The notes beneath the pieces are model-generated. The model saw only the letters and a program-made list of their open reading frames with translations. It did no database searches and was not told where the DNA came from. A program made the translations under genes and the position numbers. Shown in pieces: positions 1-8,870 of a stretch of DNA of 64,000 bases. The DNA is taken from contig NZ_OY782038.1 of assembly GCF_963677575.1 (NCBI RefSeq), positions 3,041,501-3,105,500 on the forward strand. Direction: 5' to 3'. The stretch is from an uncultured Draconibacterium sp. GTDB taxonomy: Bacteria > Bacteroidota > Bacteroidia > Bacteroidales > Prolixibacteraceae. Position 1 is the first letter of the stretch. Every line of letters starts with the position of its first letter.

Positions 1-106
1 CGTTTTCCAATACACTCAATTTGATGCACTTAGTAAACGGGATTTTAAAAAAAAATTCACGATATTGGCACTTCGAGACAACCAAATCGATAGAAACTAT
101 ATCTAA
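1..106 (+). CDS. possible 3' end of an upstream gene (partial)
   Basis: The frame beginning at base 2 is open from the window edge to a TAA at 104-106 and gives 34 residues rich in charged and hydrophobic positions (…FKKKFTILALRDNQ…). This would fit the C-terminus of an unidentified protein. Another frame is also open to about base 131, so the reading frame is not certain and no family can be named. No hairpin terminator follows before the lipoprotein gene at 147. Confidence 0.3.
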   Translation, partial: VFQYTQFDALSKRDFKKKFTILALRDNQIDRNYI

Positions 107-146
107 CATAGCATTGAACTCTAAATAACTTTTAAAAATTAGAAAT

Positions 147-866
147 ATGGACACAATGATGAAAATTGGAAAAACACTAACCATCCTTTTAATTGTTGCC
201 GGATTTTTTGCCTGCAACGACGACGACAATTCAGTACCATTTGAGGTAATTGGTGATGTGTTTGTTATTAAACGTAATATTAACGACGAAGACAATTACG
301 CAACTGCTTATGCAGCATACGGAAATCAACCAATGAGTCACGCCGAGGTTACAACACCTAATGCCGTGAATTTGACTCTTGATCCGCTTCCCGAAAATTT
401 GAGTACTTATTCAAAAGAACCTGTTTTAGATGAATACAGTACTTCTGCTCCCGTTGAAGGCAACTACCAGTTTTTAGTAATAAACGAAGACATTACACAT
501 CAGGCAAATGACCTGCTTGATTTTGACAATATTGTTTATACTACCATCACTTCGGCCGAAGTTAGCAACCAATTACTTGCCGTCCATTGGGAAACCAATG
601 ATAATGCCGATAATTATGTGATACGGCTGATAAATGAAGCCGGCGAAATGGCTTTTGTAAGCCAACTCCTTCCGGTACAAATGACAAGCTTGCAGGAAAT
701 TGGTATTGGAACAGCTAACGGTTCGTGGCAGGAAACCCCCGAAGTTGGCAATGTATACAACATTGAATTATTAACAATAAGGTATGAAGATGACGCTATT
801 AATTCCGATGCAGCATATAATTTTCAGGAAATTGCTGTTACCGAGCAAGAAATTACATGGCAATAA
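147..866 (+). CDS. small lipoprotein, twin of the next gene
   Basis: The family is not recognised. The 239-residue product starts with a basic n-region and hydrophobic core ending in a lipobox (AGFFAC, Cys23) followed by Asp/Asn residues, so it should be a lipoprotein; the acidic +2 to +4 stretch (NDDD) resembles the surface-export signal described for Bacteroidota lipoproteins. The rest is acidic and beta-like. It shares layout with the gene at 1068: the same lipobox position, a V[IT]VKR-type strand near residue 40, a YAAYGN/YYAYGN motif, a STTAP/STSAP motif and a late V.WE/VEWD strand. The two are tandem paralogues at the divergence of an old duplication. ATG codons at 147, 156 and 159 are all possible starts. 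Confidence 0.8.
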   Translation: MDTMMKIGKTLTILLIVAGFFACNDDDNSVPFEVIGDVFVIKRNINDEDNYATAYAAYGNQPMSHAEVTTPNAVNLTLDPLPENLSTYSKEPVLDEYSTSAPVEGNYQFLVINEDITHQANDLLDFDNIVYTTITSAEVSNQLLAVHWETNDNADNYVIRLINEAGEMAFVSQLLPVQMTSLQEIGIGTANGSWQETPEVGNVYNIELLTIRYEDDAINSDAAYNFQEIAVTEQEITWQ

Positions 867-886
867 ACCATTTACAAAAATAGATC

Positions 887-914
887 AACCGTCTGAATTT
901 CAGGCGGTTTTTTT
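887..914 (+). terminator. intrinsic terminator of the first lipoprotein gene
   Basis: Arms AACCGTCTGA and TCAGGCGGTT (one G-T pair) are followed by seven or more T. It begins 21 bp past the stop codon and nearly matches the hairpin after the paralogous gene at 1803. Confidence 0.85.
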
Positions 915-1067
915 GTGCCATTTTTAGCCACATCACCGAAATTCACTGCAATCCAAAAAAAAAATAATTTGCCAAGCAACTATTGGTTGCCCAATTGCAT
1001 CTACCAAGAGATATATGAATAGTTAGCAATTCAGAATAATTCAAATTAAATTTTAAAACAAAACAAA

Positions 1068-1784
1068 ATGATTAACATTCAGAAAATTGGCAAATTAGTT
1101 TTATTAGCGTTTATTGTAACCGGTTTTTGGGCATGTAATGATGATGATCCGGAACCATTTAATTTTGTTCCAGAAGTTGTTACCGTAAAAAGGACAATCG
1201 ATGGTGAAGCGAAATATGCGTTAAGCTATTACGCCTACGGTAATATGAAAATGGATTCGGCCAGTGTGAAAATTTCAGGCGATTCAACGCTTGTCCTTTC
1301 ATCAGGAAATGCACAAAAACTCACCTATTATTATGAAGCTTCAATGGAAGATTTTTCCACTACTGCTCCGGCAACAGATAATTATGATTTTTTGGTAACG
1401 AACAAAGATGTAGAATATACGGCTACTGAAAATCATACTTTTACAGATTTGGATATCCCAACAATTGATTCTGTTGGCGTAACAACCAATAGCAAATTTG
1501 TTTATGTTGAATGGGACAAGATTGAAGATGCTCAAAATTATGTTGTTTGGGTATTTAATGATGACCATGAAGCAGTTTTTAATAGTAATCTTATATCAAA
1601 AGATGCTGAAAGTTTCACTGCTAATGAAAGTACAGGAAAATGGGAAACATCGTTAGCAACCGGAGAAACCTATACTATAGAAGTTCAGGCAATACTATAC
1701 GAAGACAATGCAACCAATGCTGATTACTTCCAGCAAATAGAGACCATTGCAATTGCTTCGGAAGAATTCACTTTTGGTGATTAA
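1068..1784 (+). CDS. small lipoprotein, paralogue of the preceding gene
   Basis: 238 residues with a signal peptide and lipobox (TGFWAC, Cys23) followed by NDDD, hence a probable surface-exposed outer-membrane lipoprotein of unknown function. It aligns end to end with the protein at 147-866, with shared motifs YAYGN, STTAP, VEWD and IEVQAI/IELLTI. The spacing between the two genes (about 200 bp) contains its own terminator, so each may be transcribed separately or read through. Nothing in the sequence shows binding or catalysis, and the gene starts at the only sensible ATG. Confidence 0.8.
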   Translation: MINIQKIGKLVLLAFIVTGFWACNDDDPEPFNFVPEVVTVKRTIDGEAKYALSYYAYGNMKMDSASVKISGDSTLVLSSGNAQKLTYYYEASMEDFSTTAPATDNYDFLVTNKDVEYTATENHTFTDLDIPTIDSVGVTTNSKFVYVEWDKIEDAQNYVVWVFNDDHEAVFNSNLISKDAESFTANESTGKWETSLATGETYTIEVQAILYEDNATNADYFQQIETIAIASEEFTFGD

Positions 1785-1802
1785 AAAAATACAGATTCGT
1801 AC

Positions 1803-1830
1803 AACCGCCTGTTTTCCAGGCGGTTTTTTT
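1803..1830 (+). terminator. intrinsic terminator of the second lipoprotein gene
   Basis: Perfect arms AACCGCCTG and CAGGCGGTT with a short T/C loop, followed by seven T. It is placed 18 bp after the stop codon. Confidence 0.88.
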
Positions 1831-1847
1831 ATGCGTATTTTGAATAA

Positions 1848-1917
1848 TACTATATTTATAGTAGAAATTCTATTTAAATAGTTTTGTTTCTAAATTTTTA
1901 GTACTATGTTTGTAGTA
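1848..1917 (+). promoter_or_regulatory. blaI-type promoter with two palindromic operators
   Basis: Two copies of one motif are visible. TACTATATTTATAGTA (1848-1863) is a perfect palindrome with a 2-base centre. TACTATGTTTGTAGTA (1902-1917) keeps the TACTA/TAGTA arms. Both are followed by the same GAAATT. The downstream copy contains a Bacteroidota -7 box, TATGTTTG (1905-1912), with a -33 TTTG at 1883-1886 and an 18-base gap. BlaI/MecI repressors are known to bind TACTA-type dyads, so the site most likely mediates autorepression of the following blaI-blaR1-like pair. Confidence 0.8.
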
Positions 1918-1999
1918 GAAATTAAAAAAGAAATAAAAATTCCGATCGTTGGTTTCGGAATCCAGTATCAAGAATCCAATATCCAGAATTAATAACAAG

Positions 2000-2377
2000 A
2001 TGAAAACATTAACAAAAGCGGAAGAACAGGTAATGCATATTCTCTGGAATTTAAAAGAAGGAGTAGTTAAGCAGGTAGTTGACGGATTTGGCGATGACAA
2101 ACCGGCCTACACCACCGTGGCAACTGTTTTAAATGTTCTGGAGAAAAAGGGATTTGTTACCCATAAAAAAATTGGCAATACGAATCTTTTTTCACCTGCC
2201 GTTAGTAAAACGGATTACACAAAAGTCCAGTTTTCATCCTTATTGAAAAACTACTTCAACGGCTCGTTCCCGAAAATGGCCACCTTTTTTGCGAAAGAAA
2301 ACAACCTGGGAATGGAAGAGCTGGAAGAAATGCTAAAGTTGACAGAAAACGAATTAAACAAAGAAAAGAAAGACTAG
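2000..2377 (+). CDS. BlaI/MecI/CopY-family transcriptional repressor
   Basis: 125 residues, the usual BlaI length. The N-terminus (LTKAEEQVMHILWNL) followed by the VVDGF…AYTTVATVLNVLEKKGFV segment is the winged-helix signature of penicillinase repressors. The second half is the dimerisation and cleavage region. I chose the ATG at 2000; an upstream in-frame TTG at 1949 would add 17 residues unlike the family. The next gene starts 2 bp after its stop, the standard repressor/sensor pairing. In this family the repressor is cleaved after the M56 membrane partner senses a signal. Two operator-like dyads sit in its promoter, supporting autorepression. Confidence 0.93.
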   Translation: MKTLTKAEEQVMHILWNLKEGVVKQVVDGFGDDKPAYTTVATVLNVLEKKGFVTHKKIGNTNLFSPAVSKTDYTKVQFSSLLKNYFNGSFPKMATFFAKENNLGMEELEEMLKLTENELNKEKKD

Positions 2378-2379
2378 CC

Positions 2380-4029
2380 ATGGAAACTTCTCTGTTCTAT
2401 TTATTAAATGCATCCGGAGGAATTGTTCTTTTCTACCTGGTGTACTGGTTGTTTCTTCGCAACGAAACTTTTCATGTAGCCAACCGCTGGTTTTTAGTGG
2501 GATCATTGCTCTTGGCTGTCCTTTTACCTTTAATACCGATTCGCTACGAGGTTTTGATTGAAGCAACTGAAGGTGCGAAAACCGGCGCAAATACCATTGC
2601 CGATACCTTCAAAAATATTCCGGTTTTTAAAGCGACTGAAGAAAGCACCACAGCGTTTGGTTGGCAACAAGCTATTTTGCTCGTTTACCTCACCGGAGCA
2701 GCTATTTTCCTGCTTCGGTTGCTTACCCAAACCTTTGTTCTCGTTCATTTAATGGTAAAATACCGCGTTAAATTGCTACACGACATGCGTGTGGTAGAAA
2801 ACGAAAAATACGGACTCCCCTTTTCATTTTTTAATGTTGTTTTTATAAATCCGAAATTTCATACACAGGACGACCTGCCGGAAATTCTGGCTCACGAAAA
2901 AGTGCACATTCGTGAGAATCACTGGTTCGATCTGCTAATGATAGAGCTGTTAACAGTCATCTTTTGGTTCAACCCATTTATTTGGATGTTTGAACGAGCA
3001 ATTAAACAAAACCATGAGTACCTGGCCGACAAAGGTGTTCTTGCGCAGGGACACACTGTGGGCCGTTACCAGGCTTTATTAGTAAACCAGCTGATGGGCA
3101 TGCAAATTATTGGCATCACCAATAACCTGAATTTTGCCATTAGCACAAATCGATTAAAAATGATGACGAAAAAGAAAACATCGGCCCGCCGGCTGATACG
3201 ATTTACCTGGGCACTGCCCGCTCTTGCGCTATTGTTGTTCGCTTTTGCCGAACCACAATACAGTTACACCGAAACGGAAATAGTTGGGAACAAGCTTGTT
3301 CCTGCCGAAACGCAATCGGGAAAACAGCTTACCATTCACGGAAAAGTTGTTTCGGAAGAAACCGGCGAAGCAATTCCCGGAGCTTCAATTGTAATTAAAG
3401 GAACAACTGTTGGGTGTGTTTCAGACCGCGATGGTACATTTACACTGGTAGATGATAACCCGACAATAAAAGCTGATGGAAGTTTAAGTTCAGAAGTTGT
3501 AGTTTCGTTTGTAGGAATGAAAACCGTTATGAATACTATTTCTGCTTCTGGTTCCGGAGTAGATAATGCGAACTATACTTTTAAAATGGAGGACGAAATT
3601 ATTGTTATCTCTACCCAAATACCTCCGCCGCCGCCAGCTCCTATTGTGAAAGTGGTTGATCCTGCAAATGGAGGGACTCCACCTCCACCACCTCCGCCAC
3701 CACCACCAGCTGTTAACGGAGAAAAAGAAGTATTTTTTATTGTAGAAGATATGCCTGAATATCCCGGAGGTCAGGCTGCATTGGCAATGTTAGTTCAAAA
3801 AATGCAAAAAAAGCTGGCAAGAGAGAAACAACTAAAAGGCAAAGCAAAGGTTGTATTTACCGTAAATCCAAAAGGGAAAGTAACGGATATTAAAGTGGTT
3901 GAAAAAGATAACGATGCTGCAGCAAAGGGAGCTTATGCTATTGTTAGTGAATTGGAAGACTGGAAACCGGGAAAACAACGTGGAAAAGCTGTTCCGGTAA
4001 AATACATGCTTCCTGTAGAGTTTAAGTAA
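2380..4029 (+). CDS. BlaR1-like M56 membrane metallopeptidase with regulatory and TonB C-terminal domains
   Basis: 549 residues. The N-terminal half has hydrophobic segments near 10-25, 37-55, 97-118 and 183-203, with the zinc motif HEKVH (172-176) and the downstream HEYLAD (212-217) between membrane segments. A further membrane helix lies near 273-292. After it come a carboxypeptidase-regulatory-like beta domain (about 311-400), a proline-rich stretch (about 413-445) and a TonB C-terminal domain (about 455-549, beginning MPEYPGG). There is no penicillin-binding sensor domain, so the signal is not obviously a beta-lactam. The likely role is to sense an envelope signal and cleave the BlaI-type repressor encoded 2 bp upstream. 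The architecture is typical of Bacteroidota M56 proteins, but the ligand is unknown. Confidence 0.9.
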   Translation: METSLFYLLNASGGIVLFYLVYWLFLRNETFHVANRWFLVGSLLLAVLLPLIPIRYEVLIEATEGAKTGANTIADTFKNIPVFKATEESTTAFGWQQAILLVYLTGAAIFLLRLLTQTFVLVHLMVKYRVKLLHDMRVVENEKYGLPFSFFNVVFINPKFHTQDDLPEILAHEKVHIRENHWFDLLMIELLTVIFWFNPFIWMFERAIKQNHEYLADKGVLAQGHTVGRYQALLVNQLMGMQIIGITNNLNFAISTNRLKMMTKKKTSARRLIRFTWALPALALLLFAFAEPQYSYTETEIVGNKLVPAETQSGKQLTIHGKVVSEETGEAIPGASIVIKGTTVGCVSDRDGTFTLVDDNPTIKADGSLSSEVVVSFVGMKTVMNTISASGSGVDNANYTFKMEDEIIVISTQIPPPPPAPIVKVVDPANGGTPPPPPPPPPPAVNGEKEVFFIVEDMPEYPGGQAALAMLVQKMQKKLAREKQLKGKAKVVFTVNPKGKVTDIKVVEKDNDAAAKGAYAIVSELEDWKPGKQRGKAVPVKYMLPVEFK

Positions 4030-4186
4030 TACCAATTGTTCTTTAAAATGACACAGGAAATTTTAAAGATTACAATGGTAAATGCTGATTCTACAACAAA
4101 GGAGTAAACAGAACGAAGTAAAAATATGCGACATTTTGTTGTTACATCAGTATAAGAACAGAAAACAAGAATAATCCTTATTGATT

Positions 4187-4220
4187 CACCCGTTGGCTTT
4201 TAGTCATCGGGTGTTTTTTT
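4187..4220 (+). terminator. intrinsic terminator downstream of the M56 gene
   Basis: CACCCG and CGGGTG arms enclose a 15-base loop and are followed by eight T. It lies about 160 bp after the M56 stop codon and directly before the next gene. Confidence 0.7.
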
Positions 4221-4254
4221 TATCTTGTATACTGTTTCTAAAAACCTGATCTCC

Positions 4255-4824
4255 ATGAAGAAAAAATACTTCAAGAACAGTCGCGAATGGGAAATATGGC
4301 TAGCTGAAAATCACAATAAAGAAAAAGAATTATGGCTGGTGTATTACAAGAAACACACCGGCAAACCGTGCATTGCTTATAACGATTCGGTAAAAACAGC
4401 ACTGTGTTACGGCTGGATTGACGGGTTGGTAAAACGTATCGACGATGAATGTTATGCGCGTAAATTCACGCCGCGAAATGCCAGGAGTCTTTGGTCGGAA
4501 TCAAACAAAAAACGCATTGCCGAATTATTGAAAGAAGGAAAAATAAAACCTCCGGGTTTAAAACTAATTGAAGCAGCAAAAAAGAATGGTAACTGGGATA
4601 AAGTGATTCAACCACCGAAAGTAAATACTAACCCGTCTGCAGAATTTAAATCGGCTCTTACCAAAAATCCTGAAGCCAACACCTATTTCGAGTCACTGGC
4701 TGCCAACCATAAAAACCAGTTTATTATCTGGATTAACATGGCCAAACGTGACGAAACAAAAGAAAAACGGATTAAGGAATCTATTGAATTACTGAAAAGC
4801 AAAAAGAAGTTAGGATTGAAATAA
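4255..4824 (+). CDS. YdeI/OmpD-associated family protein
   Basis: 189 residues. The sequence matches the YdeI/OmpD-associated pattern: an early W.. WL…KELWLVYYKKHTGKP block, then YNDSVKTALCYGWIDG, then a KFTPRNARSLWSE block and a basic C-terminal tail (KRIKESIELLKSKKK). Members are small, probably cytoplasmic proteins linked in some reports to stress or bacteriocin tolerance, but no biochemical activity is settled. I prefer the ATG at 4255 over an upstream TTG at 4225. It stands alone between two terminators, so it is probably monocistronic. Confidence 0.85.
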   Translation: MKKKYFKNSREWEIWLAENHNKEKELWLVYYKKHTGKPCIAYNDSVKTALCYGWIDGLVKRIDDECYARKFTPRNARSLWSESNKKRIAELLKEGKIKPPGLKLIEAAKKNGNWDKVIQPPKVNTNPSAEFKSALTKNPEANTYFESLAANHKNQFIIWINMAKRDETKEKRIKESIELLKSKKKLGLK

Positions 4825-4834
4825 GACCGTAATA

Positions 4835-4870
4835 AAAAACGAAAGGCCGGTTCAATAACCAGCCCTTTCT
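4835..4870 (-). terminator. terminator of the minus-strand starch operon
   Basis: GAAAGGCCGGTT and AACCAGCCCTTTC pair with one mismatch. On the minus strand the stem is followed by GTTTTTTATT, so it works best for transcripts coming from the amylase at 5061. It could also act weakly on plus-strand transcripts from the YdeI-type gene. Confidence 0.7.
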
Positions 4871-5060
4871 CAATCAACCTAAACCTAAACTAAACCAAAA
4901 ACCAAACCATCTTTTATGGTATGTAAATCTTTATGAAAAAAGATTTGTACCAGTAAAACACCAGTTTCAGTAAAAGGTTTACCGAATTGTGATTTTTTTT
5001 TTAGTTTTCCCAGAACACAGATAACACTGATATTACAGATACTCACTGATAAGATTCCAA

Positions 5061-6926
5061 CTAGTGGTTTTCAAGTTGTAGGACAAACGATTCCAAACCT
5101 GTCAATTCTATATCAACAGTCCCTTTTCCGTTTTCCACTTCCAACTTAAACTCTTTTTCACTTCCAAGCTGATCTGTTAGTTTATACAAACCGTCTTTTA
5201 AGTTCAGAGCCTTAACTGTTTCCTCATCCAACTTAAGTTGAAAGTTGTGCGAAATCTCCTCAAAGTTGCTCACCACGAGCAAACGATCATCTCCATTCCA
5301 ACGTACAAATGAAAATACTTTATCGGTGTACCCATCCGTGTTTTGGCGGTTATACGAATGAATTTCTTTGTATTCGCCCATTAAAGCAGAAGAATGCGCA
5401 GAAAAACTCAGCAGGTTTTTGTAAAAAACATTCAGCTCTTTCTCTGATTCTGTTGACTGTCCGCCATCAAATTTCCCATTGTTCATCCATCGCTGATGCG
5501 CAGGAACACCGCAATAATCAAATATCGAAGTTCTTGTTTCATCGCCAAATCCCATGTCACCGTCACCTGGTTCGCCAACATTTTGCCCAAAATAAATCAT
5601 GGTTGGCGAAGTAGTTAAACAAGTTGACACCACCATTGCCGGCTTACCTTTTTCAGCATTTCCGGCAAATGCGGCACTGGCAATACGCTGCTCATCGTGG
5701 TTTTCCAAAAAGTGCAACATGTGATGCTCGATATCTTCCAATCCATTGTAAATCGCCGGAAGATTGTCGGTGCTTCCGTGCCCCTGCATAATATGTTTTA
5801 ACGTGTCGTATAACTCCACTTTGTCGTACAGATAATCCATTTTCCCCTTATGAATGTAATCTCGATAAAGAGTAGGATTATAAACTTCGGCCAACAGAAA
5901 AGCATCCGGATTTTTCATTTTCAATGCCGAGTTCATGTAACTCCAGAATTCCACCGGAACCATTTCTGCCATATCGTAACGGAAACCATCCACACCTTTG
6001 TCTAGCCAGTAAATCGCAATATCTCTGAATTTCTTCCATGAATCAGGAACGTCTTTGTCTTGCCAGAATTCAAAATGAGCTTTGTAATCTTTTTCATCAA
6101 AACCTTCCGGTAGCAAATCGAAATCGTAAGTCCCATCTGGTTTTACGCCGTAATTTACTTTTACCGTTTCATACCAGTCATAAAATCCGGGTTGAGCTAA
6201 GCGCGCACCGTTTCCGGTCCACTTGGCCGGATTCTCATCAAACTTTCCATCCGATAGTGTATTGTCATCGCCTCCTAAAGGTTGGTAGCCGTTCAAAAAT
6301 TCCGGTACCTGAAATGCCTCGCCGGGAATGTAATAAAAGTTATTATCGCGTTTGTACTCCATCGAAGTGTCATCGTTATCGCCAAAATCAGAAACACCTT
6401 CAGGCTTCGAAATAGACTGGTAATTGCGGGCAACGTGATTAGGAACAATATCGATGATCACTTTCATGCCATGTTTGTGTGTTCGCGCAATCAGCGCTTC
6501 AAATTCCTCCAAACGATTTGCAGGGTCAACTGCCAGATCAGGATCAACGTTGTAATAATCTTTTACCGCGTAAGGTGAGCCGGCTCTGCCTTTTACCACA
6601 TCAGGATCGTCGTTTGAAATACCGTATGCTGTGTAATCGGTTATCACATCATGATGCGGCACACCCGTGTACCAAATGTGCGTAACACCCATCGATTTGA
6701 TTTCTTCCAACGCACGATCGGTAAAATGGTTGAACTTACCAACGCCATTCTCTTCAATGGTTCCCCACGGTTTATTGGTGGTATTGGCATTCCCAAACAA
6801 ACGGGTAAAAACCTGGTAAACGACGTATTTTCCTTGCGGTGAATCGGTATTCTCAGGCTCTTGTTCTTGATTGGGCTGGCAGGCAAAAAGAGCCAGAATT
6901 AAAAATATGGATGATAGTTTTTTCAT
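5061..6926 (-). CDS. lipoprotein alpha-amylase, GH13
   Basis: 621 residues. The signal peptide ends in a lipobox (ALFAC, Cys16), placing the enzyme on a membrane, probably the outer one. GH13 motifs in order: DIVPNH (159-164); GFRYD with the nucleophile Asp318; LLAEV with the acid/base Glu347; ENHDEQR with Asp411. A C-terminal beta domain follows. It is the last gene of a four-gene minus-strand operon (MFS, GH65, GH13, this gene) with an 83-bp gap to the gene upstream. Its likely job is cutting starch or maltodextrins at the cell surface, comparable to SusG, though its closest subfamily cannot be set by eye. All three catalytic residues are present. Confidence 0.92.
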   Translation of the reverse strand: MKKLSSIFLILALFACQPNQEQEPENTDSPQGKYVVYQVFTRLFGNANTTNKPWGTIEENGVGKFNHFTDRALEEIKSMGVTHIWYTGVPHHDVITDYTAYGISNDDPDVVKGRAGSPYAVKDYYNVDPDLAVDPANRLEEFEALIARTHKHGMKVIIDIVPNHVARNYQSISKPEGVSDFGDNDDTSMEYKRDNNFYYIPGEAFQVPEFLNGYQPLGGDDNTLSDGKFDENPAKWTGNGARLAQPGFYDWYETVKVNYGVKPDGTYDFDLLPEGFDEKDYKAHFEFWQDKDVPDSWKKFRDIAIYWLDKGVDGFRYDMAEMVPVEFWSYMNSALKMKNPDAFLLAEVYNPTLYRDYIHKGKMDYLYDKVELYDTLKHIMQGHGSTDNLPAIYNGLEDIEHHMLHFLENHDEQRIASAAFAGNAEKGKPAMVVSTCLTTSPTMIYFGQNVGEPGDGDMGFGDETRTSIFDYCGVPAHQRWMNNGKFDGGQSTESEKELNVFYKNLLSFSAHSSALMGEYKEIHSYNRQNTDGYTDKVFSFVRWNGDDRLLVVSNFEEISHNFQLKLDEETVKALNLKDGLYKLTDQLGSEKEFKLEVENGKGTVDIELTGLESFVLQLENH

Positions 6927-6951
6927 GATTCAGGCTGATGCTTTAAATGAT

Positions 6952-6993
6952 GAACGCAGATAAAACCAGCATTTCACTGATCTATCTGCGTTC
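6952..6993. repeat. perfect inverted repeat between two amylase genes
   Basis: GAACGCAGATA (6952-6962) and TATCTGCGTTC (6983-6993) are perfect 11-bp arms separated by 20 bases within the operon. No T-run follows on the coding strand, so it is more likely an mRNA stem (stability or polarity) or a short dispersed repeat than a terminator. Confidence 0.6.
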
Positions 6994-7009
6994 GCTAAAT
7001 TCAAATCTC

Positions 7010-8848
7010 TTATTTACTCAACTCAACTATTACCGATGATTTTGCAGGAACTGTAACTTCCGAGATATCGGAAATTGTGTTACCCGAAATAATTTCTTTA
7101 CCCGACTTATAACCGTCAATTACCTCGCTAAAACGATCGGTTTTGATAGTTTTAGCTTCGATGTTTTTATTTAGAATCACCATCACCGCTTCGTCATCAG
7201 TGTAGCGGAAATAGGTGTAAGTTCCATCTTCAGGAACAAAGTGCGTCAATTTTCCATCGTGAATTACATCGGCATTTTTACGCCAGTTCTGGATTTTGGA
7301 AACATACTGCTGCATATCTTTTGCGGCAGCGCTCATCCCTTCACCAGTAAAAGCATTTACTTTATCGCCTTCCCAACCGCCTGGATAGTCTGCACGAATA
7401 TCGCCGTGTTCACTCCCGTCGTGACGCATTAAAATTTCGGTACCGTAATAGATTTGTGGAATTCCGCGGGTAGTTAAAAAGAACGCCACACCCATTTTCA
7501 GTAGATCTACATCTTCGCCAACTTGCACGTAAAAGCGCGACATATCGTGGTTGTCCGGGAAAATTGTCAGTTTGTTAGGATTAGGATATAGAAAATCGTT
7601 CGCCAGTGCATTATAAATCTGAATCAATCCATAGTCGAAACTTTCTTCGTTGCGTAATCCTTCAGAAACTGCACTCTGCAATGGAAAATCCATCATACTC
7701 GGAGCATAATTTTTATAGCCGTCCTGATTGTATTTTCCTTTTTGCCAGTAAGAAACAATAGCCGGATTGGTGGTCCACTCTTCTCCAACCACGTTAAAAT
7801 TCTGATATTCTTCCAACAGTTCTTTTGTCCAATCGCTCATCATATTCTTGTCGGGATAAGGCCACGTGTCCTGGCGAATTCCTTCCAGTCCAACATATTC
7901 AACCCACCAAATACTGTTTTGAATGAGGTATTTTGCGAGAAATGGATTTTTCTGGTTCATGTCGGGCATTTCGGTAACAAACCAACCATCCACCATGGCT
8001 TTTTTATCTGCTTCCGAAGCGTGTGGATCTTCATTCACTGTGCGGCGGTGACTGGTAATTTTTATCTCAGGATAATTGTTAATCCAGTCTTTCATTGGCA
8101 TATCGTGCATCCACCAATGCTCTGATCCACAGTGGTTAAAAATCAAATCCATAATCAATTTCATGCCGCGTTTATCCAGCTCTTCGTTTAATTCCAGATA
8201 CTCTTCATTCGAACCATATCTTCTGTCAACCTGGTAAAAATCGGTACAGGCATATCCGTGATACGACGATTCGTTCATATCATTTTCCAACACCGGATTT
8301 AACCAAACGGCTGTAAATCCCATGTCTTGCAGATAATCCAACGAATTGATAATTCCGCGGATATCGCCACCGTGCCGGCCATAGTTATAATCACGATCGA
8401 GACCTTCTTTCATTCCTTCCACCTCATCATTGCTGGTATCACCATTAACAAACCGGTCAGGCGTGATCAAATAAATCACATCTGATGAATTAAAACCTTC
8501 GCGTTTTGCCGAACCTTTTTCACGATCCCACAATTCGTAATTGTAGCTATCTACAACTTTATCGCCTTGTTTAAATTGAATTTCGAATTCGCCGGCTTTT
8601 ACATCTTTTGCCAACTTGAGATCGATAAACAGGTAATTCGGATTTTCCACTTTAGTAGTAGCCTCCAAAGTCACTCCCGGATAATCGATCACCACATCGG
8701 TTTTTGATATATCCTCGCCATAAATCATTAATTGCAAATCAGGATCTTTCATTCCGGCCCACCAGTTTGGCGGCTCAACTCGCGACACCTCCTGCCCCAC
8801 AACATTAAGGGTAAGCAGGATGATAAACAAAGTGATAAGTTTCTTCAT
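7010..8848 (-). CDS. SusA-like periplasmic neopullulanase/cyclomaltodextrinase, GH13
   Basis: 612 residues, close to the length of Bacteroides SusA. A signal peptide ends near VVGQ (residues 16-19) with no lipobox cysteine, so the enzyme should be periplasmic. An N-terminal cyclomaltodextrinase-type beta domain (about 22-110) precedes the barrel. Motifs: DLIFNH (234-239), GIRQD with Asp327, VVGEEW with Glu356, and PDNHD with Asp435. A C-terminal beta domain ends the protein. It lies 22 bp after the GH65 gene in the same operon. It is expected to trim imported malto-oligosaccharides or pullulan fragments to maltose and glucose, feeding the MFS transporter and the phosphorylase. Confidence 0.93.
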   Translation of the reverse strand: MKKLITLFIILLTLNVVGQEVSRVEPPNWWAGMKDPDLQLMIYGEDISKTDVVIDYPGVTLEATTKVENPNYLFIDLKLAKDVKAGEFEIQFKQGDKVVDSYNYELWDREKGSAKREGFNSSDVIYLITPDRFVNGDTSNDEVEGMKEGLDRDYNYGRHGGDIRGIINSLDYLQDMGFTAVWLNPVLENDMNESSYHGYACTDFYQVDRRYGSNEEYLELNEELDKRGMKLIMDLIFNHCGSEHWWMHDMPMKDWINNYPEIKITSHRRTVNEDPHASEADKKAMVDGWFVTEMPDMNQKNPFLAKYLIQNSIWWVEYVGLEGIRQDTWPYPDKNMMSDWTKELLEEYQNFNVVGEEWTTNPAIVSYWQKGKYNQDGYKNYAPSMMDFPLQSAVSEGLRNEESFDYGLIQIYNALANDFLYPNPNKLTIFPDNHDMSRFYVQVGEDVDLLKMGVAFFLTTRGIPQIYYGTEILMRHDGSEHGDIRADYPGGWEGDKVNAFTGEGMSAAAKDMQQYVSKIQNWRKNADVIHDGKLTHFVPEDGTYTYFRYTDDEAVMVILNKNIEAKTIKTDRFSEVIDGYKSGKEIISGNTISDISEVTVPAKSSVIVELSK

Positions 8849-8870
8849 TTTATTGGATTTCTTTTAAATA

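Noticed and set aside
1949..1999. Upstream TTG as the start of the BlaI-type protein
   Set aside because: It would add residues unlike the family, and the stretch contains filler repeats of the CCAGTATC/CCAATATCC type commonly seen between genes.
5309..6842. Several plus-strand frames of 60-125 codons opposite the lipoprotein amylase
   Set aside because: The minus-strand frame contains all GH13 motifs; the opposite frames are low-quality shadows.
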